From positions 1 through 33,362 of the forward strand of contig CAMNCG010000017.1 of NCBI GenBank assembly GCA_946534105.1: a stretch of DNA of 33,362 nt. Direction: 5' to 3'. Position numbers and translations under genes: made by a program. Shown here piece after piece: positions 24,535 to 31,199 of the stretch. The DNA comes from an uncultured Verrucomicrobiota bacterium. Lineage in GTDB: Bacteria; Verrucomicrobiota; Kiritimatiellia; RFP12; UBA3636. The notes below the pieces were generated by a model. That model saw nothing but the letters and a program-made list of their open reading frames with translations. It made no database searches and had not been told where the DNA came from. The first letter of the stretch is position 1. Every line of letters begins with the position of its first letter.

Positions 24535-25965
24535 ATGAAACACGCATCCATCGCCGCGCTCGGCGTCCTCGTTTGCATGTTCGCGATGCCAGGCGCGAGT
24601 CCCGCTGCGCCCGCCGCAACCGTCATTTCCACGACCCAAAGCGCCACGACGCGCATGGTCTCCGTCACCTTCGACCTCTCCGAGCCGGCCATCGTCACGC
24701 TCGGCGCGCAAACGAGCGCCGATGGCGGCTCGACGTGGGCGGACATCGACGGCTATGTCGTCCACGTTGTCGGCGACGTCAACAAGAAACTCGCCGCCGG
24801 AAACGGCTACACGGCGCTTTGGGACGCGGATCTCGACTGGCCGGGACACCCGGAAAGCGGCGAAGCCATCCGCCCCGTCGTCCGCTGCTGGACGGAGGAC
24901 GACCCGCCGGACTGGTTTGTGATGTCGCTCCTCGACAAGTCCCGCCGATGGTACTTCACCGACGCGCGGCAGATCCCCGGCGGCGTCACGAACCGGCTCT
25001 ACAAGACCGACTACCTCGTCATGCGCCGCATCCACGCCAGGGACGTTGTCTGGCAGATGGGTTCCGACAGCAGCGAACCGGGGCGGATGGCGGGGACGCA
25101 GGACGGCGGCGAGACGCCGCAGCACTACGTAAAACTCACGCACGACTACTACATGGCCGTTTTCCCAGGCACCAAGGGGCAGTCGGTCCGCCTTTTCTCC
25201 TCGTCGCTCAGCACCTCCGAAAACCCCGACTGGTTCCCAGTCAACGCATGCCACCATCTCTTCCTGCGCGGATATCGCGCCGCGTCGGGGCAGCCCTGGT
25301 CATACGTCTCCGGTGCTGAGGATCCAGTGGCCGGCTCCAACCTCGACAAGCTGCGCGCCGCGACCGGGCTGGCGTTTGACATTCCGACCGAGGCGCAATG
25401 GGAGTTTGCCTGCCGCGCCGGAACGGCGACGGCGCGCTACGACATGGAATGCGACGTTGACGACATGGGCTGGCATTCGGGCAACAGCGGCGGCGCCATC
25501 CATGAAGTCGGCCTGAAGAAACCCAACCCGTGGGGCCTCTATGACATGTATGGCAACGTCACCGAATGGTGCCGCGACTACTCCGGCGGCTACGGGACCG
25601 CCGCGACGCCATCTGCGGCGATCGTCGATCCGGCGGGTCCCGCCTCGCACGAAAGAAACTACCGCGTCAAGCGCGGCGGCTCCTCCCGCTCCCCTGCCGC
25701 GAACTGGTTCCGCAGCGCGAGGCGCGGCTACTGCGACCAGTCCTGGACAACGACGCCCAACGCATCCGACGGCGGCGGTAGCGGTAGCGGCAGCGACTAC
25801 TTCTCCGGCTACCGGCTCGTCATCGACCTTCCCGCAAGCGCCGCGTCGACATCCGCCGCCCCCGGCGCGGCGGACGCCTTCCAGACCATCGCCATCGACG
25901 AGGCGTTCTCCGAAGGCGTCAACTTCAGCACCATGCCTTCCGGCACGGTGATCCTTTTTCATTGA
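24535..25965 (+). CDS. Second secreted FGE-fold protein, no catalytic Cys pair
   Basis: A 476-residue paralogue of the preceding gene, with signal peptide 'LGVLVCMFAMPGASPAAP' and the same N-terminal beta domain ('ADGGSTWADIDGYVVHVVGD'). The FGE fold shows 'PTEAQWEFACRAGTATARYD', 'NPWGLYDMYGNVTEWCRDY', 'RVKRGGSSRS' and 'YFSGYRLV'. The stretch after the 'RGGS' turn is 'SRSPAANWFRSARRG' with no Cys pair. A Gly-Ser run (about 25772-25795) sits in a loop. The protein has an added C-terminal tail ending 'MPSGTVILFH', reminiscent of the ends of the 2911 and 10720 proteins. It is the last gene of the 19906 cluster; a binding or scaffold role is inferred. Confidence 0.82.
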   Translation: MKHASIAALGVLVCMFAMPGASPAAPAATVISTTQSATTRMVSVTFDLSEPAIVTLGAQTSADGGSTWADIDGYVVHVVGDVNKKLAAGNGYTALWDADLDWPGHPESGEAIRPVVRCWTEDDPPDWFVMSLLDKSRRWYFTDARQIPGGVTNRLYKTDYLVMRRIHARDVVWQMGSDSSEPGRMAGTQDGGETPQHYVKLTHDYYMAVFPGTKGQSVRLFSSSLSTSENPDWFPVNACHHLFLRGYRAASGQPWSYVSGAEDPVAGSNLDKLRAATGLAFDIPTEAQWEFACRAGTATARYDMECDVDDMGWHSGNSGGAIHEVGLKKPNPWGLYDMYGNVTEWCRDYSGGYGTAATPSAAIVDPAGPASHERNYRVKRGGSSRSPAANWFRSARRGYCDQSWTTTPNASDGGGSGSGSDYFSGYRLVIDLPASAASTSAAPGAADAFQTIAIDEAFSEGVNFSTMPSGTVILFH

Positions 25966-26001
25966 ACCCACTACCATCCCATAGCCTGCAAAAACCCGCC
26001 C

Positions 26002-26079
26002 CCTGTCCGCGAGGGCGGGTTCCGCCTCGTCGCTCGCGACGCCCCTTCGGGGACGGCTTCACCCGCCCTCGCGGACAGG
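26002..26079. repeat. Nested inverted repeat able to fold as a three-way junction
   Basis: The outer arms 26002-26020 and 26061-26079 are a perfect 19-bp inverted repeat. Inside, GCC (24-26) can pair with GGC (55-57), and two hairpins follow back to back: 26028-26041 (CGTCGC, TC, GCGACG) and 26042-26052 (CCCC, TTC, GGGG). No T-run follows, so it is not a typical intrinsic terminator. It fills the gap between the FGE gene and the sialidase promoter. It may be a structured RNA or a palindromic mobile element. Confidence 0.75.
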
Positions 26080-26137
26080 TGCGCCCCGAACGGAGACCAC
26101 CGCGCCCCCGCCCCCGTCACCGGCACCGAAAACGGTC

Positions 26138-26166
26138 TTGAATCCGGTCCCGTGATATGGTAGTCT
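26138..26166 (+). promoter_or_regulatory. Promoter of the sialidase-like gene
   Basis: TTGAAT (26138-26143), 17-base spacer, TGG-TAGTCT (-10 at 26161-26166). The RNA should start near 26173, leaving a leader of about 90 bases before ATG 26262, longer than at other promoters here. Confidence 0.6.
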
Positions 26167-26197
26167 CTCCTCCGTCCGCAAGGAAGCCTCGGCGGAT

Positions 26198-26228
26198 GCT
26201 GGCTACGCAACGGGTGTTGCGCTGGCTA
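26198..26228 (+). promoter_or_regulatory. Direct and inverted repeats in the sialidase leader
   Basis: GCTGGCTA occurs at 26198-26205 and 26221-26228, 23 bases apart. Between them lies the inverted repeat CGCAAC-GGGT-GTTGCG (26206-26221). The 23-base period equals that of the operator repeats at 7362 and 27884. Downstream of the -10, it could act as a repressor site or as an RNA hairpin. Confidence 0.45.
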
Positions 26229-26261
26229 GTGGATGTAGGGGGGAAGGTTCGTTGCATTTCT

Positions 26262-27338
26262 ATGGGCATGAACGCTCCGCTCCTACACTGTTTTCCCATG
26301 TTCCTGATTGCACCTTTCGTTGCGTCCGACCTCTTCGCCAACTCCGAGTTCTCCACCCGCATGGTGGAGAACCGTCCCGGCTACAACTCCTGGCCCATGG
26401 TCCAGGCTCTGGACGGAGGGCGCATCGTATGCGCCTACAGCAGCGGCAAGGGGCACTCAACCGGCGAAGGATCCCGCGGGGCGTTTGCCCGCGTCTCCGA
26501 CGACGGTGGCGCGTCGTGGGGCGAATCGGTTTGCGTGGCGGATTCCCCGGAATGGGGGGAGTGCGTCGTCGGCAAGGGGTTGGATGCTTCCGGTGCAATG
26601 CTCCTCTGGGTTCGCCGGCAGGGAGCCGGAGGCTGGGACACCGGCACTTTCCACGGCCTCTACCGATCTTCCGACGGCCTTGTCTGGGAGAGGGTCGCCT
26701 CGCCGTCACTCGACCCCGAGCCCATACAAATCACCGACGTCCTCCGTCTTCCGGGCGGAGTCCTGATGTCTCTTTGGTTCGCGGGAAACTACTGCGACGA
26801 CGCGCGCAATGCGTGGGGAACGCTCATGAGCCGTGACAACGGCTCCACTTGGGAACAGCACACGGTTGAGCTGGGTATGTCGAAGTCCGAGTGGCCGACA
26901 GAACCCTCGGCCGTCGTTCTCCCGGACGGACGCATCCTCGCCGTCACCCGCACTGAAATTTGCCATGCGGGGCAACTCCAACTCCTCTCCAACGACGGAG
27001 GGGCGAGCTGGACGAAGCATCGCACCAACATCACGGACGTCAATGCCTCGACGCCCTCCCTTGTCTTCGATCCGGCGACGGGACTCCTCTCCTGCTACTA
27101 CTACGAGCGCGGTCCCGGACTGCTCAAGCGCCGTGTCGCGAAAGCCGCCGACATCGCCGCCAACCCGATGGCCTGGCCAGTGCCGGAAATCCTTGCGCAA
27201 GGCGGCAAGGTGCGTCCGCACGACTCTGGCAACGCCAACTCCACCTCGTCCGGCGGACGCCATTTCGTCGCCTGGTATTCCGGGAATCCGGTCAACGCCG
27301 CCGTCCTCGTAACCTCTGCTCCGCAGCCAACTCCATGA
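26262..27338 (+). CDS. Secreted sialidase-like (BNR/Asp-box) protein
   Basis: A 358-residue six-bladed beta-propeller of the sialidase superfamily. The longer open frame begins inside the promoter, so translation likely starts at ATG 26262 or 26268, giving a signal peptide 'FLIAPFVASDLFA'. Asp-box repeats are 'SDDGGASW', 'SRDNGSTW' and 'SNDGGASW'. 'TRMVENRPGYNSWPMVQALDG' marks the first blade, and 'EPSAVVLPDGRILAVTRTE' holds the usual acidic position. The set of three catalytic arginines of true sialidases could not be confirmed by eye, so another exo-glycosidase or a lectin-like role remains possible. It is encoded as a single gene with its own promoter. Confidence 0.78.
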   Translation: MGMNAPLLHCFPMFLIAPFVASDLFANSEFSTRMVENRPGYNSWPMVQALDGGRIVCAYSSGKGHSTGEGSRGAFARVSDDGGASWGESVCVADSPEWGECVVGKGLDASGAMLLWVRRQGAGGWDTGTFHGLYRSSDGLVWERVASPSLDPEPIQITDVLRLPGGVLMSLWFAGNYCDDARNAWGTLMSRDNGSTWEQHTVELGMSKSEWPTEPSAVVLPDGRILAVTRTEICHAGQLQLLSNDGGASWTKHRTNITDVNASTPSLVFDPATGLLSCYYYERGPGLLKRRVAKAADIAANPMAWPVPEILAQGGKVRPHDSGNANSTSSGGRHFVAWYSGNPVNAAVLVTSAPQPTP

Positions 27339-27350
27339 CGGACGAAAGCC

Positions 27351-27447
27351 CGTTTGCGCCCCTTGCGGCGATGTGGTAGGATTGAATCCGTCAACGACAT
27401 GGAATGCGTGAAATGGAAACCGCCGGGCACAAACTGAAAATCTACTG
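27351..27447 (+). repeat. Duplicated promoter-plus-toxin-start module, copy 2
   Basis: Near-identical to 16627-16723. It carries TTGCGC (27354-27359), 17-base spacer, TGG-TAGGAT (-10 at 27377-27382), and the first codons of the PIN toxin. The homology ends at the exact point where the toxin body has been lost. Confidence 0.85.
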
Positions 27448-27513
27448 TATGAGTGTCCGGCGATTCTGACGCCGGAAGAGTTTTTGAGCCGCAGGGAGGA
27501 GTTTGGAATATGA
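27404..27513 (+). pseudogene. PIN toxin gene with the core deleted
   Basis: The start encodes 'METAGHKLKIYC' exactly as in the toxin at 16680. The sequence then jumps, out of frame, to 'CPAILTPEEFLSRREEF', the normal C-terminal end of this PIN subfamily, and stops at TGA 27511-27513, overlapping the antitoxin start. About 130 codons, including every catalytic residue, are gone. The C-terminal remnant differs from the copy-1 toxin end, so this cassette carried a different toxin body. Confidence 0.85.
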
Positions 27514-27761
27514 GCGCAACAAAAATTGACTGGAACGATCCGAAATACAATGATCCAATGGAGGAAATCTATGCCATCCGGCGCATGATTTCCGAAGAAT
27601 ACGGGCATGACATATACCGCTATGCAGCGGCAATCCGCGAAAAGGACGCCCGCGCCAAGGCGTTGGGCATGACCTACGGCGAATACTGCCTCGCGGAGGT
27701 CGAAGGCAGGCTTCCCCTTTGCGCTGGCGAGGAGCCGACCGAATACAAGGCCGGGAACTGA
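27510..27761 (+). CDS. Orphan antitoxin of the deleted PIN cassette
   Basis: An 83-residue protein with a strong AGGGAGGAG ribosome-binding site. The N-terminal half ('DPMEEIYAIRRMISEEYGH') matches the pattern of PIN-associated antitoxins ('DPIVEEVRRIREEYA') but is unlike the 17185 protein. The C-terminal half from 'KDARAKALGMTYGEYCLAE' is almost identical to that protein, also at DNA level and for a few bases beyond the stop. With its toxin lost, it could serve as an anti-addiction antitoxin, though this is speculative. Confidence 0.75.
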   Translation: MSATKIDWNDPKYNDPMEEIYAIRRMISEEYGHDIYRYAAAIREKDARAKALGMTYGEYCLAEVEGRLPLCAGEEPTEYKAGN

Positions 27762-27779
27762 AGGCGCAGCCCTCACCGT

Positions 27780-27858
27780 GGTCGCGCGGAAGCGCGACCC
27801 TCCCAATGCGGCGGCGGCGCGCGGAAGCGCCCCTGGGACGACACGCTTCCAGCGTGTC
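27780..27858. repeat. REP-like palindromes
   Basis: Hairpin 27780-27799 (GGTCGCGC, loop GGAA, GCGCGACC) is followed by CTCCCA. Hairpin 27840-27858 (GACACGCT, TCC, AGCGTGTC) follows 40 bases later. The stem-plus-CCCTnCC design matches the units at 10149-10220. They lie between the antitoxin and the GH42 operator. No gene is seen in 27762-27883. Confidence 0.7.
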
Positions 27859-27883
27859 ATGGACGTCCGGCGGCGCGCTTCGT

Positions 27884-27949
27884 TGCTCGAATGGATAAAT
27901 CCACGATGCGCAAAACGGTGTAGCGGGACGCAAGGGCAAGTGATATCGT
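27884..27949 (+). promoter_or_regulatory. AraC-type tandem operator and leaderless promoter of the GH42 gene
   Basis: Direct repeats TGCTCGAATGG (27884) and TGCGCAAAACGG (27907) start 23 bases apart and flank GGATAAATCC (27893-27902); GGTGTAGCG follows. The extended -10 TGA-TATCGT ends at 27949, 37 bases from the second repeat to its first base, exactly as at 7385-7422. Seven bases separate the -10 from ATG 27957. Confidence 0.75.
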
Positions 27950-27956
27950 CGTTCCC

Positions 27957-30113
27957 ATGAATCTACCATCCGAGCGGCCCCCTATGGCCGAGCTTCCCTT
28001 CCTCTACGGCGCGCAATACTACCGCGCGCCGACGCCGGCCCGCGAAAACTGGGACGGCGACCTGGCGGGCATGAGGCGCAAGGGGTTCAACACCGTCAAG
28101 TTCTGGGTCCAGTGGCGCTGGAGCGAACGGCGGGAGGGAGAATACTTCTGGGACGACCTCGACGAACTCATGCGCCTGGCGGCCAGGCACGGCCTCCATG
28201 TGATTCTCAACCTGATTCTGGACGTGATGCCGGAGTGGGTGGAGCGCGACCATCCCGACGCGATGATGGTCGATGCCGACGGGCGGCGCGTCGGCGCGAC
28301 CGCCCCCTGTTTCCGCCAGCTTGGCGGCTATCCCGGCCCCTGCTACTCCCACCGGGTGGTGACGGAGAAGCGCCAGCGCTTCGCGCGGGCCGCCTTCGAG
28401 CATTTCAGGGACGCGCCCGCGCTCCTCGCATGGGACGTCTGGAACGAACCGGAACGCATGGCGGCGCACCGGACGAACGACGCCATGCCCGCGCTCTGCT
28501 TCTGCGGGAGCTGCAGGCGCGCCTTCCGCGAGTGGCTCTCCAGGCGGTACGGCTCCATCGGGCGGCTGAACGCCGTCTGGGGCCGCTGCTACACGTCCTT
28601 CGACGCCGTGGAGGCGCCCGTCCAGGCCAGCTGCGTCTCCGACTTCATCGACTGGCGCGCCTTCCAGCGCGACGTGCTGCACCGGGACGCCGCGTGGCGG
28701 CTGGACCTGCTGCGCGAGGTCGATCCCGGAAGGCATCCGCACCTGCACGTGGTGACGGCCACCGGCGCCTTCTCCCCGGCCGTCGCGGTGGACGACTTCA
28801 CGCTCGCTCGGTCATGCGAAATCTTCGGATCGACCATGACGGGCGGCCCCTACGCCTGCGCCGCCGGCCTCTCCGCCGCGCAGGGCCGATTCTACTACAA
28901 CGCCGAATGGCACCTCAACTTCGGCTCCATCGGAAGCTTCCAGCGCATCGTCGGGCGCGATCTCTTCCTGCACGACCAGCTCGCGCAGATTGGCTGGGGC
29001 ATCAGGGGATGCCTCTTCTGGCAGTTCCGTCCCGAAGTCCTGGGGTGCGAGGCCCCGGCCTGGGGCTTGGTGCGGCCGGACGGCTCCGACCGCCCGGTCG
29101 TCCGCCATGCCGAGGCGTTCACCAAGGCGTTCCAGCCGCACGCCGCGGCCTTCCTGCGCTGCCGCCGCCCCGCGGCGCGCGTCCTCGTCTGGCGAAGCGC
29201 GGACAACGAGACCTTCCACTACTGCCGCTACAACGGCGTGAAGCGCTACCACGACGGCTTGGGCGCCTGGTGCGACGCCCTCTACCGGCTCAATGTGCCG
29301 TTCACCCTCTGCGACACGGAGATGCTCGAAGCCGGGGCGGGGAAGTCGGCCGACGTGCTGATCCTGCCCCAGGCCATGTATCTCCGCGGACGGGACGCGG
29401 CGGCCATCAGGGCCTTCGCGAACGCGGGCAAGACCATCCTTTCCGAGATGAACCTGGGCGCATACGATGCCGACACCGGGCGCTTCTCGCCGGCGGTGCC
29501 GGGGCATGGCCTTGCGGAGGAGTGGGGCGTGCGCGAGGAGGAGGCCACGGCGGCCGTCCATTTGCCGTCCGCGGACACCGCCGCCGTCGCGTCGGATGGC
29601 GCTGACGACGTCTCGAAGGCGCTCCGGAGTTCCGGCGCCTGCGGAAGCGATTTCTTCGCCTTCGACGCCGCAGACGGGGCGAAGGGGCTTGGTGCGTTTG
29701 ACTTCGCCCAACTGACGACGGCGAGCGGAGAGGTGCTGGCACGGTTCGGCGGCGCGCCGATGGCCGTGCGCGTGCGGACGGCCTCCGGCGGGGCCGTGTT
29801 CTACTTCGGCACCCAGCTCGGGACGGCCGCCGCCGGAAAGGGCGACGACACGTTTCTCCGCCATGCCCTTTCGGCGGTCCTTGCGTCCGCCGGCGTTCCG
29901 GCGGACGATGCCGGGGGGATGCACATCGACACCCTTTCCGACGAGACCGGGACCATGCGATTCGCCGTTCTCGTCAACGACGGAGAACGTGAACTTCCCG
30001 TGCGCCTGCCTCCGGGGAGCTGGAAGGAGCTGTTCGGCGGCGAACCAAAAACGCTCCGCCCCAAAACGGCGGCGCTGTTCGTCGATCGCCAGGGAACCGC
30101 AGGGGGGGTGTGA
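27957..30113 (+). CDS. GH42 family beta-galactosidase, cytoplasmic
   Basis: A 718-residue GH42-type enzyme that removes terminal beta-galactosyl units. The barrel starts 'FLYGAQYYRAPTP' and 'GFNTVKFWVQWRWSERREGE'. Acid/base is Glu164 in 'WDVWNEPE'; nucleophile is Glu317 in 'FYYNAEWHLN'. The Cys pair 'CFCGSC' fits the zinc-cluster region of many GH42 proteins. A beta-galactosidase trimerisation-like domain follows (about 400-610, 'GKSADVLILPQAMYL'), then a small beta domain. There is no signal peptide, so it acts on imported oligosaccharides. The leaderless promoter sets the start at 27957. Regulation is probably shared with the 7454 glycosidase. Confidence 0.9.
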   Translation: MNLPSERPPMAELPFLYGAQYYRAPTPARENWDGDLAGMRRKGFNTVKFWVQWRWSERREGEYFWDDLDELMRLAARHGLHVILNLILDVMPEWVERDHPDAMMVDADGRRVGATAPCFRQLGGYPGPCYSHRVVTEKRQRFARAAFEHFRDAPALLAWDVWNEPERMAAHRTNDAMPALCFCGSCRRAFREWLSRRYGSIGRLNAVWGRCYTSFDAVEAPVQASCVSDFIDWRAFQRDVLHRDAAWRLDLLREVDPGRHPHLHVVTATGAFSPAVAVDDFTLARSCEIFGSTMTGGPYACAAGLSAAQGRFYYNAEWHLNFGSIGSFQRIVGRDLFLHDQLAQIGWGIRGCLFWQFRPEVLGCEAPAWGLVRPDGSDRPVVRHAEAFTKAFQPHAAAFLRCRRPAARVLVWRSADNETFHYCRYNGVKRYHDGLGAWCDALYRLNVPFTLCDTEMLEAGAGKSADVLILPQAMYLRGRDAAAIRAFANAGKTILSEMNLGAYDADTGRFSPAVPGHGLAEEWGVREEEATAAVHLPSADTAAVASDGADDVSKALRSSGACGSDFFAFDAADGAKGLGAFDFAQLTTASGEVLARFGGAPMAVRVRTASGGAVFYFGTQLGTAAAGKGDDTFLRHALSAVLASAGVPADDAGGMHIDTLSDETGTMRFAVLVNDGERELPVRLPPGSWKELFGGEPKTLRPKTAALFVDRQGTAGGV

Positions 30114-30115
30114 CA

Positions 30116-30143
30116 CCGCGGCGGACGCGCGGTTTGTTTTTTT
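30116..30143 (+). terminator. Probable intrinsic terminator after the GH42 gene
   Basis: A short G/C stem, CCGCG (30116-30120) with CGCGG (30128-30132), 7-base loop, followed by TTTGTTTTTTT (30133-30143). It begins 3 bases after the stop codon. The T-run also supplies the -35 of the lpxC promoter. Confidence 0.55.
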
Positions 30144-30163
30144 CGCCCGCCTTGTGGTAGCAT
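30134..30163 (+). promoter_or_regulatory. Leaderless promoter of lpxC
   Basis: TTGTTT (30134-30139), 18-base spacer, extended -10 TGG-TAGCAT (-10 at 30158-30163), then exactly 7 bases to ATG 30171. It probably drives the lpxC-aroA-aroC operon. Confidence 0.65.
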
Positions 30164-30170
30164 GGGCGCC

Positions 30171-31199
30171 ATGACGACACCCGACTATCCCATCGGCCGG
30201 CTTGTTGCCGGAAACGAAGACGCCGTGGCCGCGGCGCACGAGCGCTTTCTCGACCAGCCGGTCGATCTCGAGTTGCTGGACGAGAGCGGTTCGTATCCGT
30301 TCTCCGGACGTCGCACGACGCTCCGGGGCGTCGCCTCCTGTTCCGGTCCCGGCACGTTCCGCGGCAGCGAGCGTTCGACGCTGACGTTCGGTCCGTCTTC
30401 CGAACCGGGCTGGTGGATCGACCGCGCCGACCTTCCCGACCAGTTCCCGATCGGCGTTTCGGTGCGCAACGTGTGGACGACCGCGCGCAACATCGTGCTG
30501 CGCTCCGGCAACCCGCACAACTACCTGCGCATGGTGGAGCACATCGTCGCGTTCCGGCTCGGTCTCGGCCTCGACGACGCGACGGTGAGCATCGGTTCCG
30601 GCGACCCTCCGCTCTTCGACCGCGGCAACTACGACATCTACGAGGCGATCATGCGCGCCGGAATCGCGGAGAAGGACGAGCCGGCGAAGTTCGTCACCGT
30701 CGCCGAGCCGCTCACGTTCGGCGGCACGCGCGGCGATTTCCTCACGTTCCTTCCCGCGAAGCCCGGCCAAAAGGGACTCCGCGTCGACTGCGCCGTCGAT
30801 TTCAAGTCCGCGATCGGCCGCCAGCGCATCGTCTACGACCTCTCGCCCGAGGTTTTCCGCCAGGGGTGCCAGGCCCGCACGAACGCGCCGTATTCGCTCT
30901 ACCTCTACACCCGGACGCTCGGCAAGCTGTTCGCCGACACCCGCAATCTCGGGTACACGAAACGCAACATCCTCATCCACGGCCGCAAGCGCTACCTCAA
31001 CGAACCGGGCCTCCTGCAGGACGGCCGTTCGCTGGAGGCGGTGTGGCACCGTTCGACGCTCGACCTCCTGGCCGCGGTGTCGCTCCTCGACGGCGGCCGT
31101 TTCGCGGGCACGATCGTTTCGTACCGGGCCGGGCACACGCAGGACGTGGCGATGTGCGCCGCGCTCCAGCTCCACAAGCACCTGGTCCCGCTGCCATGA
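30171..31199 (+). CDS. lpxC: LpxC-type UDP-3-O-acyl-GlcNAc deacetylase
   Basis: A 342-residue homologue of LpxC, the zinc deacetylase that commits UDP-GlcNAc to lipid A synthesis. The first domain has 'TLRGVASCSGPGTF' and 'MVEHIVAFRLGLGLDDATV', with Glu123 and zinc-ligand His124 of the 'EH' motif. The second domain has 'VWHRSTLDLLAAVSLL' (His293 and Asp298) and 'YRAGHTQDV' (His322), matching the remaining ligands. In E. coli LpxC the His-to-Asp spacing is four and the residue after His is Lys; here spacing is five and Arg follows, so it could be a divergent LpxC or a paralogue. It overlaps aroA by 4 bases. Confidence 0.78.
   Translation: MTTPDYPIGRLVAGNEDAVAAAHERFLDQPVDLELLDESGSYPFSGRRTTLRGVASCSGPGTFRGSERSTLTFGPSSEPGWWIDRADLPDQFPIGVSVRNVWTTARNIVLRSGNPHNYLRMVEHIVAFRLGLGLDDATVSIGSGDPPLFDRGNYDIYEAIMRAGIAEKDEPAKFVTVAEPLTFGGTRGDFLTFLPAKPGQKGLRVDCAVDFKSAIGRQRIVYDLSPEVFRQGCQARTNAPYSLYLYTRTLGKLFADTRNLGYTKRNILIHGRKRYLNEPGLLQDGRSLEAVWHRSTLDLLAAVSLLDGGRFAGTIVSYRAGHTQDVAMCAALQLHKHLVPLP

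Noticed and set aside
26002-26079. Rho-independent terminator after the second FGE-fold gene
   Set aside because: No T-run after the right arm, and the structure has two inner hairpins.
26157-26261. ATG 26157 as the start of the sialidase-like gene
   Set aside because: It lies within the -10 region; the extra residues are Arg-rich and precede the true signal peptide.
28812-31181. A 789-codon minus-strand open frame spanning GH42 and lpxC
   Set aside because: It crosses two well-supported genes and their promoter and terminator; its composition is that of an antisense shadow.
30413-31195. A longer aroA beginning at 30413
   Set aside because: The added residues are the out-of-frame reading of lpxC; EPSP synthase begins just before its PSKS loop and ATG 31196 overlaps the lpxC stop in the usual ATGA way.
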